Shown here piece after piece: positions 9,421 to 17,528 of a stretch of 64,000 nt of DNA. Every line of letters begins with the position of its first letter. Positions within the stretch are counted from its first letter, which is position 1. This DNA is from Blautia schinkii DSM 10518 (GTDB lineage Bacteria; Bacillota; Clostridia; Lachnospirales; Lachnospiraceae), in the NCBI GenBank assembly GCA_000702025.1, contig JNKJ01000009.1:186001-250000 (forward strand). Direction: 5' to 3'. The translations under genes were made by a program, and so were the position numbers. The notes below the pieces were generated by a model. It saw only the letters and a program-made list of their open reading frames with translations, made no database searches and was not told the origin of the DNA.

Positions 9421-10713
9421 TTATTGTACTTTCTTGTTCCTTGACTCCTGACGCATCTTGGCGAAATCGTCCTCAGTAAGCCCTTCCTGGGCGAGCACCG
9501 TATGAAGCACGGAAATGTCACTTGATACATCCCAGGCCGTGTCCTTAAATATAGAATCTAAAAGTTTCTCAAATGCCAGGTTCAGAGTGTCGAGGGTACT
9601 CTCAATCTCACGCTTGGAATTCCTGATATTCTCTCCCTGGATGGGCTGGCTGTCCATATCCTCATACGCGTCGAGAAGCTTGATCGTCATGGGCAGATAA
9701 TAGTCCATGAGCTTCTTCAGATCCGGGATGATCTCCGGGTGCTCCTTAGCGCGCTCGAAAATCTTCTGCACGATGACTTCCATACGGGATATCTTTGCGG
9801 AAATTTCCGCTCCCGGGATGGCGTCGTTGCTCTTGCGTATTTTCACGAGATATTCGTTTCCTTTATCAAGCACCTCCTGTACCTCAGGCGCTATCTTACC
9901 GCTTGTCTCGACTTTCGGATCCTCGGCTCTTTTCTTCATTTCCAGCTGCTTCTGCGTCTCTACATACTGGGTATAGGTCTCATTGCTGGTGATCAGACAA
10001 GTCTCCTGCTCGTCCACATGCCCCTCCAGAAACCATCCTCTGTGAATCATGGCCTTAATATCTTTTTTCACAAATTTCACAGGCTTGCCCACCACACGGG
10101 AAAGCTGCTCAAAATTACAGTAAGTATGCTGTCCAAGGGCCTTCACATATCTCTGGAAACGTCCAAGCCGTCCAAGCCTTTTCAGTCCGCCGGTCAAAAG
10201 TCCCGCGCCAGCCACTACGCCTACAGCCATGACTATCGTGGCTCCAAGCCAGGGAGCGCTGGTGTGTCCCAGCACACGCCACAAAAGTGCCACCAAAAGT
10301 CCAAGTCCCATACCGCTTGATAAAATCCCGCCGGTCACGGCCATCATCATACCCTTGATATTCTCTCCGGTGGTCTTGCCGTAAAGACTGAGCCTTGTCT
10401 CCTCCTGCCGTACTGCGGGCTGACCCGGCGACCAGCTCTGTCGTCTGTCCGGGCGCTGCGCCTGACGCTGCTGCGCGCCAAAGGGCGGCCGCTGGTACGC
10501 GTGGTCCTTATGCGTCTCGTAGGCTCTTGCATTGTGCTCGGGATTAAAACCATTGTTAAACGCGTTCTTGATCGCTTCGCTGCCGGTGTCGATAGCCTTA
10601 TTTACCGCCTGGTTGATACTCTGGTTCATTTTCTGGTAATTCTGTGAATTTACCGCTTTTTCTATGATATCCTGGATTTTGTCCCCAAGATCCTCAAATT
10701 CCTGATTTCCCAT
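9421..10713 (-). CDS. XpaC-like 5-bromo-4-chloroindolyl phosphate hydrolysis family protein
   Basis: 430 aa from the ATG at 10713, which has GGAGGAAGAA just upstream; an in-frame upstream ATG at 10839 falls inside a terminator and is rejected. The N-terminal 75 residues are Gln/Asn-rich amphipathic helices, followed by an Arg/Gln/Pro-rich linker. Two membrane segments follow (GMMMAVTGGILSSGMGLGLL and APWLGATIVMAVGVVAGAGL). The C-terminus is a helical cytosolic domain containing GNEYLVKIRKSNDAIPG. The order and the pairing with telA match xpaC-yaaN of other Firmicutes. The family name comes from an old phosphatase phenotype; the true function is unclear. Confidence 0.8.
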   Translation of the reverse strand: MGNQEFEDLGDKIQDIIEKAVNSQNYQKMNQSINQAVNKAIDTGSEAIKNAFNNGFNPEHNARAYETHKDHAYQRPPFGAQQRQAQRPDRRQSWSPGQPAVRQEETRLSLYGKTTGENIKGMMMAVTGGILSSGMGLGLLVALLWRVLGHTSAPWLGATIVMAVGVVAGAGLLTGGLKRLGRLGRFQRYVKALGQHTYCNFEQLSRVVGKPVKFVKKDIKAMIHRGWFLEGHVDEQETCLITSNETYTQYVETQKQLEMKKRAEDPKVETSGKIAPEVQEVLDKGNEYLVKIRKSNDAIPGAEISAKISRMEVIVQKIFERAKEHPEIIPDLKKLMDYYLPMTIKLLDAYEDMDSQPIQGENIRNSKREIESTLDTLNLAFEKLLDSIFKDTAWDVSSDISVLHTVLAQEGLTEDDFAKMRQESRNKKVQ

Positions 10714-10774
10714 TTCTTCCTCCAACTGCTGTCCAGGTCTGTCTCTGTTGTGCTTCCTTTTCATCAATATGTTT

Positions 10775-10803
10775 ATTATAGCGGAGTCCATGGTAAAAAA
10801 CAA
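10775..10803 (-). promoter_or_regulatory. Promoter of the xpaC-telA pair
   Basis: TTGTTT (803-798) and TATAAT (780-775), spacer 17 bp, about 60 bp upstream of the xpaC start. The -35 box lies within the 3' stem and T-tract of the eut operon terminator, so the end of one unit and the promoter of the next overlap. Confidence 0.6.
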
Positions 10804-10832
10804 GAGAGGGCCGCGGATTCTTGCCCTCTCTT
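10795..10832 (-). terminator. Rho-independent terminator ending the eut operon
   Basis: Minus-strand stem AAGAGAGGGC / GCCCTCTCTT (10 bp, 11-nt loop) followed by GTTTTTT. It lies 33 nt after the eutQ stop. Confidence 0.9.
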
Positions 10833-10865
10833 TGTTCAAAATTAAGTACTTTTTAATTTTTGTAT

Positions 10866-11327
10866 TTATTGGCTTTCCCAGTCTGCGGGGTAAGTGACAT
10901 AAATGAATCTGGCCTTATCCGGTACAGAAAACTGGATTCTGGAGCCCTTGGGTATGAGAATCAGCTCACCGGGTCCCGCGCTTACCTGTCCCTCGCTTGT
11001 GATGATGGTAAGTTTTCCCTCCACCACATAGTCGATTTCATCATAGTTCAAGGTCCAGTCAAAGGTAGTCTTTTCCATCTCCATGATTCCGCAGCCAAGC
11101 CTGGGGCTCTCTCTGAGGGAAAAGAGATCATGGGTGTACACCTTGTCTCCCGCCTTTTTGGTATCCAGTCTGTCACTTTCCGTTACTTTGATCCTGGGGA
11201 CTGCTGCCTTTATTACGCCACCTGCAGACTGCTTTTCCCCGTCTGGAGTTTTTCCGCCATTGTTTCCCAGCTTTTCTGCCAGAATCTGCGTGATCAATTC
11301 CTCGATTACTGCTCTGTTAATCTCCAT
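10866..11327 (-). CDS. eutQ: Ethanolamine utilisation protein EutQ (cupin-type, microcompartment-associated)
   Basis: 153 aa, the short Clostridial form (Salmonella EutQ is about 230 aa). The start is the ATG at 11327 with GGAGGCAGAAC upstream, overlapping the eutH end by 11 nt. The C-terminal two-thirds is a cupin barrel (DEIDYVVEGKLTI, GPGELILIPKGSRIQF, ARFIYVTYPADW). The first 20 residues form an amphipathic helix (INRAVIEELITQILAEKL) of the type that targets cargo to the shell interior. EutQ of Salmonella has acetate kinase activity (literature knowledge); whether this short form does is not shown by the sequence. It is the last gene of the operon, followed by a terminator. Confidence 0.88.
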   Translation of the reverse strand: MEINRAVIEELITQILAEKLGNNGGKTPDGEKQSAGGVIKAAVPRIKVTESDRLDTKKAGDKVYTHDLFSLRESPRLGCGIMEMEKTTFDWTLNYDEIDYVVEGKLTIITSEGQVSAGPGELILIPKGSRIQFSVPDKARFIYVTYPADWESQ

Positions 11328-12435
11328 GTTCTGCCTCCATTTCCGTACTTTTCCTGCTTTCCGTTTGTCCGCGTGACAGCAGCAGCGCCGCAAAAACAGC
11401 AGTGACACCGCCTACCAGCTTACCTACAATCATGGGGAAAATCATATCCTGATTGAAGCCCGCGGTAAATCCCAGATGGTCTCCGAACACAAAAGCTGCG
11501 GACACGGCAAAGGCCACATTGATAATCTTTCCACGGTTATCCATGTCCTTCATCATACCAAACATCGGGATGCTGTTGGCAAGGCTCGCCACCATTCCCG
11601 CGGCAGCCACCTCGTTCATGCCCAGCACTTTTCCAAGTCCCATGAGTGGTTTCTTAAACAGCTTTGTGATCACATACACAAGGGGAAAAGCTCCGGCCAA
11701 AACTATGGAGATATCAGCCACCACCTCAAAGCCCTCGCTGATGGGATTCATCCCGGGAATCAGCACAATTCCGGTAAGTGCCTCCACAATCCCGGCACCA
11801 AGTCCCAGCGTGATCACCGCCACCACAAACTTCCCGAAATACGTAAACCCCTTCACCATAGCACTCTCAAATTTCCAGAGTCCAAGTGCGATAAGCACTG
11901 CAAAAATGATGATAGGAATCAGATTCCGGAGCACCATTCCCAGCGGATAACCCGCTGCAAGACCTCCCGCAAAGGAGCCGAGAGGTATAGTGATTACACC
12001 CGCCAGTACACCGGTAGCCAGGTATTTCCTGTCCGCTTCTTCAATGATTCCAAGCGCCACAGGAATGGTAAATACAATCGTTGGTCCCAGCATCGCACCC
12101 ACGATAAGGCCGCCGAAATTCCCCGCCTCCTCAGAGAGTGCCAACGCCTTTGCAAGGGGAGCACCACCCATATCATTGGCTAGAATCGAGCCTGCAAACA
12201 TGGCCGGGTCTGCTCCCAGCAAACCGAAAAGCGGCACGATAACGGGCTTTAAAAGATTGGCAATGACCGGGGCCAGGGCGATGATTCCCACCATGGAAAC
12301 TGCCAGCGCACCGATAGCCATGATACCTTCCTCAAATTTCTCACCCAGGCCGAAGCGGCTGCCGAAAATACGGTCGATCGCACCCAGTGCCGCGAATATT
12401 ACCATAATGTAAATAATAATTTCATTGATGCCCAT
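11317..12435 (-). CDS. eutH: Ethanolamine transporter EutH
   Basis: 372 aa with about ten or eleven hydrophobic segments. It is an inner-membrane permease of the EutH family, thought to bring ethanolamine into the cell when it is scarce or protonated. Family-typical segments include GSILANDMGGAPLAKALAL and NSIPMFGMMKDMDNRGKI. The C-terminal tail is short and polar. It lies between the shell gene eutN (17 nt upstream) and eutQ (11-nt overlap), so it is co-translated with the operon end. Confidence 0.94.
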   Translation of the reverse strand: MGINEIIIYIMVIFAALGAIDRIFGSRFGLGEKFEEGIMAIGALAVSMVGIIALAPVIANLLKPVIVPLFGLLGADPAMFAGSILANDMGGAPLAKALALSEEAGNFGGLIVGAMLGPTIVFTIPVALGIIEEADRKYLATGVLAGVITIPLGSFAGGLAAGYPLGMVLRNLIPIIIFAVLIALGLWKFESAMVKGFTYFGKFVVAVITLGLGAGIVEALTGIVLIPGMNPISEGFEVVADISIVLAGAFPLVYVITKLFKKPLMGLGKVLGMNEVAAAGMVASLANSIPMFGMMKDMDNRGKIINVAFAVSAAFVFGDHLGFTAGFNQDMIFPMIVGKLVGGVTAVFAALLLSRGQTESRKSTEMEAEHGD

Positions 12436-12452
12436 GTAAGCACCTCCGTCTC

Positions 12453-12737
12453 TTAATCAGTTCCATTTCTGTCCCGGATTTCCAGGGAGTCAATGATTGC
12501 AACCACCGCGGCATCCACCGGTGTTCTACCGTCACCCACGATCATTCTGGCAGGCGTTCCCCGCAGTACCAGGACCATATCTCCCACCCCGGCTCCGGTG
12601 ACATCCGCAGCCACCATCAGCGACTCTTTTTCGGGGTTTCGACTTCTCATAATATCTATGACCAACAGCTTCTGACCGCTGATACCCTCGTCCTTTTTAG
12701 TGGCCCACACATTTCCGATTACCCTGCCTATCTCCAA
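12453..12737 (-). CDS. eutN: Microcompartment vertex protein EutN (CcmL/EutN family)
   Basis: 94 aa, the standard length for the pentameric (BMV) proteins that cap the twelve vertices of the shell. The beta-barrel signature is clear: GRVIGNVWATKKDEGISGQKL, then GAGVGDMVLVLRG and the terminal AVVAIIDSLEI. The start codon is TTG at 12737, preceded by a modest GGTGA. It lies 15 nt after the TIGR02536-type gene. It is the only vertex gene in the operon. Confidence 0.93.
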   Translation of the reverse strand: MEIGRVIGNVWATKKDEGISGQKLLVIDIMRSRNPEKESLMVAADVTGAGVGDMVLVLRGTPARMIVGDGRTPVDAAVVAIIDSLEIRDRNGTD

Positions 12738-12752
12738 TTTTTCACCGCTTCC

Positions 12753-13481
12753 TTATCTTCTTTTGACTTCCAGGCCGTGGTTAGTGATATAGTCCATAGC
12801 CAGGGGCGTCACGATTGCATCCCTGTCAATGAGTACTTCACTTTTCCCCCTGCCGCGCACTCCGGAAAAATCAGACTCCCGCAAAAGTTTTTTACCTGCC
12901 AGGTCCAAAGAGTCACCGGAAAAATCGGCTGCTGCACCGGGGGATTCCAAATGACATCCTGCAGCCTGCACAAGCTTTACAGGCTGTACAATACCCAGCT
13001 CCTCATTCTGTTTAATTTCAAGAACATTTCCCACAATCCGCACGCCAAAGCCTCCAATCCGGCTCTCGTATTCCTGCAGGAGACGGTACAAAGTCTTGTG
13101 AGCTCTGTCTCTGTAGCTTCTATATTCAAGGCCGCGCTCAAGGATGTACACTCTTTTTCCCTGGAGCAGACTATAAAGGATACACGCTGCTTCCTCGTTT
13201 CCGGGCACTCCAAGCGCCAGACAGGCCATCGCCTCAATGGAGAGGTGGGCTGATACTAGGATGTCGTAGTCCGGCGCTGATTTTGAGCGAAATTCCACCG
13301 GGGTATAGAGAGCGGAAAGAGCTTTTTCTTCGTCTCCTGTGAGCTTACCGAGAATCAAAGCCTGCCGTGCCGGGGCGTATGACAATGTATCTTTCTCCCG
13401 GTAAAGCCGTCTTTTTAATTCACGGATTACTTCCTCTACCAGGGCATTTTCCCTGATTTCATCCTGCTTTGTGTTCTCCAT
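12753..13481 (-). CDS. Ethanolamine utilisation protein of unknown function (TIGR02536-type)
   Basis: 242 aa from the ATG at 13481 (GGGGGAGGGAC upstream); a longer frame would overlap pduL. It belongs by context and look to the uncharacterised protein regularly found between pduL and eutN in Firmicute eut operons. Visible parts: an N-terminal amphipathic helix (ENALVEEVIRELKRRLY) of the encapsulation-peptide type; a middle domain with SAHLSIEAMACLALG and GKRVYILERGLEYR, flavoprotein/nucleotide-fold like in appearance; and a C-terminal segment DAIVTPLAMDYITNHGLEV that recalls the short 'TP-AxDy' tail motif of other eut/pdu proteins. The cargo helix suggests it works inside the compartment. No catalytic motif is recognised. 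Confidence 0.75.
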   Translation of the reverse strand: MENTKQDEIRENALVEEVIRELKRRLYREKDTLSYAPARQALILGKLTGDEEKALSALYTPVEFRSKSAPDYDILVSAHLSIEAMACLALGVPGNEEAACILYSLLQGKRVYILERGLEYRSYRDRAHKTLYRLLQEYESRIGGFGVRIVGNVLEIKQNEELGIVQPVKLVQAAGCHLESPGAAADFSGDSLDLAGKKLLRESDFSGVRGRGKSEVLIDRDAIVTPLAMDYITNHGLEVKRR

Positions 13482-13494
13482 GTCCCTCCCCCTC

Positions 13495-14130
13495 TCATCG
13501 TATGATCCTACAGAATGTACCCTTTGTGAAACCGCACGCATTTGCCTCGTCATAGTCAATGTGCACATAGGTGCGGAAATCCTTGCTCACCCTTGCAATA
13601 GTATCCTGAAAAACAACAGGCCGGCTTCCGAATACCTTGATGCTCAGTGCTTCTCTGTCCTTCACATTCAGCCTCTCCGCATCCTCAGGGGTGATGTGCA
13701 TATGACGTTTGGCTATGATCACACCCTTATCCTTGACGATGGATTTGTCTCCCACCGTAATGGTAAAGCCCGGCGTGTTGTCAATATCTCCACTGAGCCG
13801 GACCGGGGGCTTGATTCCAAGCGCAAGGGAATCGGTCATGGATATCTCCGCCTGTGTCTCACTTCTCTCAGGTCCCAGAATCACCACGTTGTGAAGGGAA
13901 CCTTTCGGCCCGGAAATCGTGACACGCTCCGCGCAGACAAACTGCCCGGGCTGGGACAATTCTCTCACCTCTGTGAGCTGGTAACCCTTGCCGAATAGCG
14001 TTTCCACGTCCTGTCGGCAGAGGTGAACATGACGGCCCGAAGCCTCCACCTCCACCATCAGCTTCGCCTTTAATTGACTGACAACGGCCTCCACGATTCT
14101 GTCTGCCTGATAACTGTTTAATGCTTCCAT
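13495..14130 (-). CDS. pduL: Phosphate acyltransferase PduL (EutD role in this operon)
   Basis: Converts acetyl-CoA to acetyl-phosphate and frees CoA inside the compartment. Two PduL half-barrels are visible: the first has the zinc-binding SGRHVHL, the second AKRHMHI, with the conserved His residues. The start is taken as the ATG at 14130 (GGAG 9 nt upstream, 2 nt after the eutT stop), giving 211 aa; an alternative ATG at 14145 adds five residues and has a weaker site. Residues 1-25 form an amphipathic helix (NSYQADRIVEAVVSQLKAKL), the usual N-terminal cargo tag of PduL. It replaces the unrelated Pta-type EutD of enterobacteria. Confidence 0.92.
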   Translation of the reverse strand: MEALNSYQADRIVEAVVSQLKAKLMVEVEASGRHVHLCRQDVETLFGKGYQLTEVRELSQPGQFVCAERVTISGPKGSLHNVVILGPERSETQAEISMTDSLALGIKPPVRLSGDIDNTPGFTITVGDKSIVKDKGVIIAKRHMHITPEDAERLNVKDREALSIKVFGSRPVVFQDTIARVSKDFRTYVHIDYDEANACGFTKGTFCRIIR

Positions 14131-14131
14131 A

Positions 14132-14710
14132 TCAGTTTTCTCCATATTTTCCCGTAAGATATTTGAACATCATGATCCAGAATAAGGAGGAAAGGCGGTT
14201 GAGTACCGTGATAATGTCCTCCCGCTCCACTTCTCCGTCCTCTTTTTTAAAGGCCTTGTAAGCGATAAGCTCTGTCTCCCTTGCCCTGGTACGAAGCTTG
14301 TTGAGATAAGCCACGATCTCACCATGACGGTGAGTCGGCAGGAAATGCCGCATACCGTAATACTGACTGGGGTGATGAGAGTGAGCACGCAGCTCGTCCG
14401 TGCTTAAATCCTGCAATTTTGTATCACCCACCGGCTCGCCTGATACTTCGCAGCGCAGCAGTCTGCGGATCACACGGATGATTTCCTCTAAATCTTCGGT
14501 GAGCTTATCAAGCCCTTTTTGTTCTGTGATTGTCTGAAAAACTATGATTTCTGCCTCCAGGGAGTCAATGGCTCCCCGGAAAGCGATTCTGGGATGGTCC
14601 TTGTATACAAGTGTTTCTCCCCGCAGGCAGGTCATGTGTTCCGGCTTTTGATTGAACGCACGGGTCACCGCTTCCGTGACGATTCCGCGGATTTTTTCCC
14701 TGTCCTCCAT
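14132..14710 (-). CDS. eutT: Cob(I)alamin adenosyltransferase EutT, N-terminally short form
   Basis: 192 aa. It makes adenosylcobalamin, the cofactor of EutBC. The core aligns by eye with Salmonella EutT: HPRIAFRGAIDSL, HHPSQYYGMRHFLPTHRHGEIVAYLNKLR, RARETELIAYKAF and DIITVLNRLSSLFWIMM, the last matching the PduO-type adenosyltransferase signature. Salmonella EutT is about 267 aa and carries an N-terminal HX11CCXXC metal-binding segment; that part is missing here, and the protein opens directly with a helix (EKIRGIVTEAVTRAFN) that may act as a cargo tag. It lies 5 nt after eutM and 1 nt before pduL. Confidence 0.88.
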   Translation of the reverse strand: MEDREKIRGIVTEAVTRAFNQKPEHMTCLRGETLVYKDHPRIAFRGAIDSLEAEIIVFQTITEQKGLDKLTEDLEEIIRVIRRLLRCEVSGEPVGDTKLQDLSTDELRAHSHHPSQYYGMRHFLPTHRHGEIVAYLNKLRTRARETELIAYKAFKKEDGEVEREDIITVLNRLSSLFWIMMFKYLTGKYGEN

Positions 14711-14715
14711 ATGGC

Positions 14716-15030
14716 TTATACCTCTGTGGAATCAGCGCCCGTGTAACGTTCTGTCTGGTGCGGAAGGATTACATCCACCTCTGTGTGAGGACGCGGAATC
14801 ACATGCACGGATACCAGTTCTCCCACTCTTTCTGCTGCCGCTGCGCCTGCATCCGTGGCTGCTTTTACAGCTCCCACATCGCCGCGCACCATCACAGTCA
14901 CCAGCCCTGCACCAATGCTTTCCTTACCGACAAGCGCTACGTTTGCCGCCTTAACCATGGCGTCCGCTGCCTCGATTGCCCCTACCAGTCCCTTTGTTTC
15001 GATCATTCCCAATGCGTTTGTATTTGCCAT
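14716..15030 (-). CDS. eutM: Microcompartment hexameric shell protein EutM (BMC-H)
   Basis: 104 aa with one BMC domain: [20 protein letters not shown], a pore-loop region [21 protein letters not shown], and [18 protein letters not shown]. Hexamers of this protein tile the shell facets. The tail after HVIPRPH is about 20 residues, longer than the enterobacterial protein, and ends in an acidic/polar stretch. AGGTAAG-type ribosome binding site. It is the only single-domain canonical BMC-H gene here besides the permuted EutS. Confidence 0.95.
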   Translation of the reverse strand: MANTNALGMIETKGLVGAIEAADAMVKAANVALVGKESIGAGLVTVMVRGDVGAVKAATDAGAAAAERVGELVSVHVIPRPHTEVDVILPHQTERYTGADSTEV

Positions 15031-15110
15031 TTTGCTTACCTCCGACGTTTATTATTTTAGTGTCTTTATTAGTATTCTGTTTTTCAGATTTTTCATTCCC
15101 GGATTTTCAT

Positions 15111-16703
15111 TCAAAGAAGTTCTTTTAATATCCTGTCGACGATTGAATCGATCGTTTCTTTACTTACTCCGGAATGAGCTGCATAGGATCCGCCTGCGGT
15201 CTGGCTGCTCATGGAATAGCTGCTTGTAACCCGGCTGCCCGCATACTGGCTTCCCATGGTGCGTCTGTCTGCATCCGTCCAACATGCGCCGCCTGTGTGC
15301 GCCCCATATTCTCCACATACTCCGGCCTCTCTGCGGAGTTCATCCAGCTCTTTTGTACCAAAGGCAACCCTTTTGATGTTTATCAGATCCATGGGACCGA
15401 TGTTATTTGAGGAGGAGCTTCCGCCCACAGCTCCGCAGCCTAAAGTAAGGGCCGGGAATAGTCTTGTGGTAGCTCCGATGCCGCCGAGAGAGCCTGCGGT
15501 ATTTACTAAAAATCTGGAAGCTGGTATAGCCAGGGCGAACCTGCGGATTAAATTTTCATCCTTGGCATGCATGGAAAAGGTGTGTCCTGCGCCCTCCATG
15601 TAGAGGATTTCCACGCATCGTTTCAGCACTGCTTCTGTATCCCTTTCTACGAAAAGACCCAGGATAGGAGCCAATTTTTCTCTGGAGTACGGTTCCTTTT
15701 CTCCGACCTTATCCGCCTTAGCCACAAGCACGCGGGCATCCTTTGGAATCCCGGAAAGGCCGGCATATTGAGCAATCTGCGCACAGGTTTTGCCTACGAT
15801 CATGGGATTCATGGTACCGTTTGCCCGCAGGATAAACTGTGCAAGCTTGGCAGACTGGCTCTCGTCAAGCAGAACTGCCCCCTGGTTTTTGAGCTCCCGT
15901 ACTACCGTATCCTCCATGGATTTTTCCACGACAATCGACTGCTCTGAGGCACAGATAGTACCGTTATCAAAGGTTTTGGAATCTAAAATCTGCTTCACTG
16001 CTCGGGGAACATCCGCACTTTTGTCAATAAAGGCCGGGCCGTTTCCTGCGCCTACGCCGATGGCCGGAGTCCCGGAGGAATAGGCGGATTTCACCATAGC
16101 ACCGCCTCCGGTAGCCAGGATCAAAGCTGTGTTTGCGTTGCCCATCAGCTCCTTGGTGGCCTGCATGGTAGGTATCGTCACTACTGAAATCGCTCCCTTG
16201 GGACAGCCCGCTTTCTCTGCTGCCTCGGCAATGATTTTAACGGTCCTTACGATACAGTTTTTGGCTCCGGGATGAGGAGAAAAAACGATGGCATTGCCGC
16301 TTTTCAGAGCGATCATTGCCTTGTAAATCACGGTCGAAGTAGGGTTTGTGGAGGGCACGATTCCGGCGATCACGCCCACCGGAACACCGATATCCCATAC
16401 CTTATTTTCTTTGTCCTCACGCAGAAGTCCGATGGTTTTCTGATCCTTCACCGCCTCGTAAACGGTCTTGGCGGCAAAGAGATTTTTGAGCACCTTGTCC
16501 TGCCATTTTCCGAATCCCGTTTCCTCCTGAGCGTCCTTTGCAAGCGTCTCAGCATTTGCAATTCCGGCCTCGCTGATTGCCTTTACAATCCTGTCTATCT
16601 GCTGCTGGTCCATCCCGGCAAGCTCCTGCTGGGCGGCTTTCGCCTTCGCTAGTAAATCCCTTGCCTCCTGGACGGAGAGCAGGTCTTTATCCTTTAACTC
16701 CAT
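15111..16703 (-). CDS. eutE: CoA-acylating acetaldehyde dehydrogenase EutE
   Basis: 530 aa from the ATG at 16703 (AAGGAGGTTATATTA upstream); upstream in-frame starts overlap eutL. Oxidises acetaldehyde plus CoA to acetyl-CoA with NAD. The aldehyde dehydrogenase fold is clear: GVIAGIVPSTNPTS, FSPHPGAKNC, and the catalytic Cys in FDNGTICASEQS. Enterobacterial EutE is about 467 aa; the surplus is a C-terminal Ser/Gly/Tyr-rich linker (about 470-510) ending in an amphipathic helix, KETIDSIVDRILKELL. That helix looks like an encapsulation peptide placed at the C-terminus instead of the N-terminus, as in AldDHs of some other microcompartments. Confidence 0.95.
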   Translation of the reverse strand: MELKDKDLLSVQEARDLLAKAKAAQQELAGMDQQQIDRIVKAISEAGIANAETLAKDAQEETGFGKWQDKVLKNLFAAKTVYEAVKDQKTIGLLREDKENKVWDIGVPVGVIAGIVPSTNPTSTVIYKAMIALKSGNAIVFSPHPGAKNCIVRTVKIIAEAAEKAGCPKGAISVVTIPTMQATKELMGNANTALILATGGGAMVKSAYSSGTPAIGVGAGNGPAFIDKSADVPRAVKQILDSKTFDNGTICASEQSIVVEKSMEDTVVRELKNQGAVLLDESQSAKLAQFILRANGTMNPMIVGKTCAQIAQYAGLSGIPKDARVLVAKADKVGEKEPYSREKLAPILGLFVERDTEAVLKRCVEILYMEGAGHTFSMHAKDENLIRRFALAIPASRFLVNTAGSLGGIGATTRLFPALTLGCGAVGGSSSSNNIGPMDLINIKRVAFGTKELDELRREAGVCGEYGAHTGGACWTDADRRTMGSQYAGSRVTSSYSMSSQTAGGSYAAHSGVSKETIDSIVDRILKELL

Positions 16704-16783
16704 TAATATAACCTCCTTAGTCATAGTCATTGCACGCTGTACCTCATGCAAGCCGTGCGCCATGTCTGCCCTGTAATACAGTC

Positions 16784-17440
16784 TTAGCACCACGGCAGCG
16801 GTTCATCCGCCACGGAACACACAGCCTGGGCAAAGGCTGAACAGGCTGCCTCGCACGCAGACTGGCTTCCGGTAAGCAGCGCCCCGCCGAAGTTCGTCTC
16901 AGACGGCGGACCGTAAAACGCGGCCATCGTCACATCTGCGGCTTTCAACGCGGCATCCAGCGCGTACATTGCCTCCAGCGGCGGAGCAATGAGATATGCC
17001 AAAGCCAATCCCTCCTGGATTCCCGCTGTTTTTGACAAATAAGAGCCTGTCCTTGAAACAGTATGGGCATAATACACAATGGAATCATCTGCGTTTGCAC
17101 TTACGAAGCAGGACCCAGTCTCAATAAAATTGCGGATTGCTGCAAGTCCGCTGCGTACCTCCTCGGGGTTCGGTCCCCCGATGATACCGATCACCTCGCC
17201 GGCAAGCTTGGTGCTGGCGTTGGCGGAACCCGCATACATGGACCTTGCGTAAACCACATCCACGTCCGCATCCTTGGTAGCCTCATCCAGAGCGGTATAG
17301 GTCACATCGTCTATATCTGCGGTGACGATCCCCACACTTTTATGCCTGGGTCCCAGTTCGAGCGCCTTTGCCAGATCGTCGCTCACGTTGGGAATCATGC
17401 GCATTCCGAGAATCGTCGCACGTAATTCGTCATTCTTCAT
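16784..17440 (-). CDS. eutL: Microcompartment trimeric shell protein EutL (BMC-T)
   Basis: 218 aa, matching the known EutL length (about 219). A tandem-BMC-domain shell protein forming pseudohexameric trimers with a gated pore. The N-terminal half has MRMIPNVSDDLAKAL and HKSVGIVTADIDDVTY, the C-terminal half TMAAFYGPPSETNFGGALLTG. The start is the ATG at 17440; its ribosome binding site AAAGAGG is supplied by the last unit of the 51-bp repeat array that separates it from eutC. Confidence 0.95.
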   Translation of the reverse strand: MKNDELRATILGMRMIPNVSDDLAKALELGPRHKSVGIVTADIDDVTYTALDEATKDADVDVVYARSMYAGSANASTKLAGEVIGIIGGPNPEEVRSGLAAIRNFIETGSCFVSANADDSIVYYAHTVSRTGSYLSKTAGIQEGLALAYLIAPPLEAMYALDAALKAADVTMAAFYGPPSETNFGGALLTGSQSACEAACSAFAQAVCSVADEPLPWC

Positions 17441-17443
17441 AGT

Positions 17444-17528
17444 TTCCTCTTTCTCGTGCACTGTATTTGCACATTATGGTATCCCTTTAGGGATTTCCTC
17501 TTTCTTGTGCGCTGTATTTGCACATTAT
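17444..17528 (-). repeat. 51-bp tandem repeat, two copies, between eutC and eutL
   Basis: One full copy (17444-17494) and one 34-bp partial copy (17495-17528). Each contains, on the minus strand, a TGTGCA/TGCAC stem with a 7-nt loop, AAGAAAGAGG (or AGAAAGAGG), and, in the full copy, an ATCCC/GGGAT stem. The eutC stop codon TAA is built from the partial copy, and the AGAGG of the full copy is the eutL ribosome binding site. The same family with the same period recurs at 58706-58870. Confidence 0.9.
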
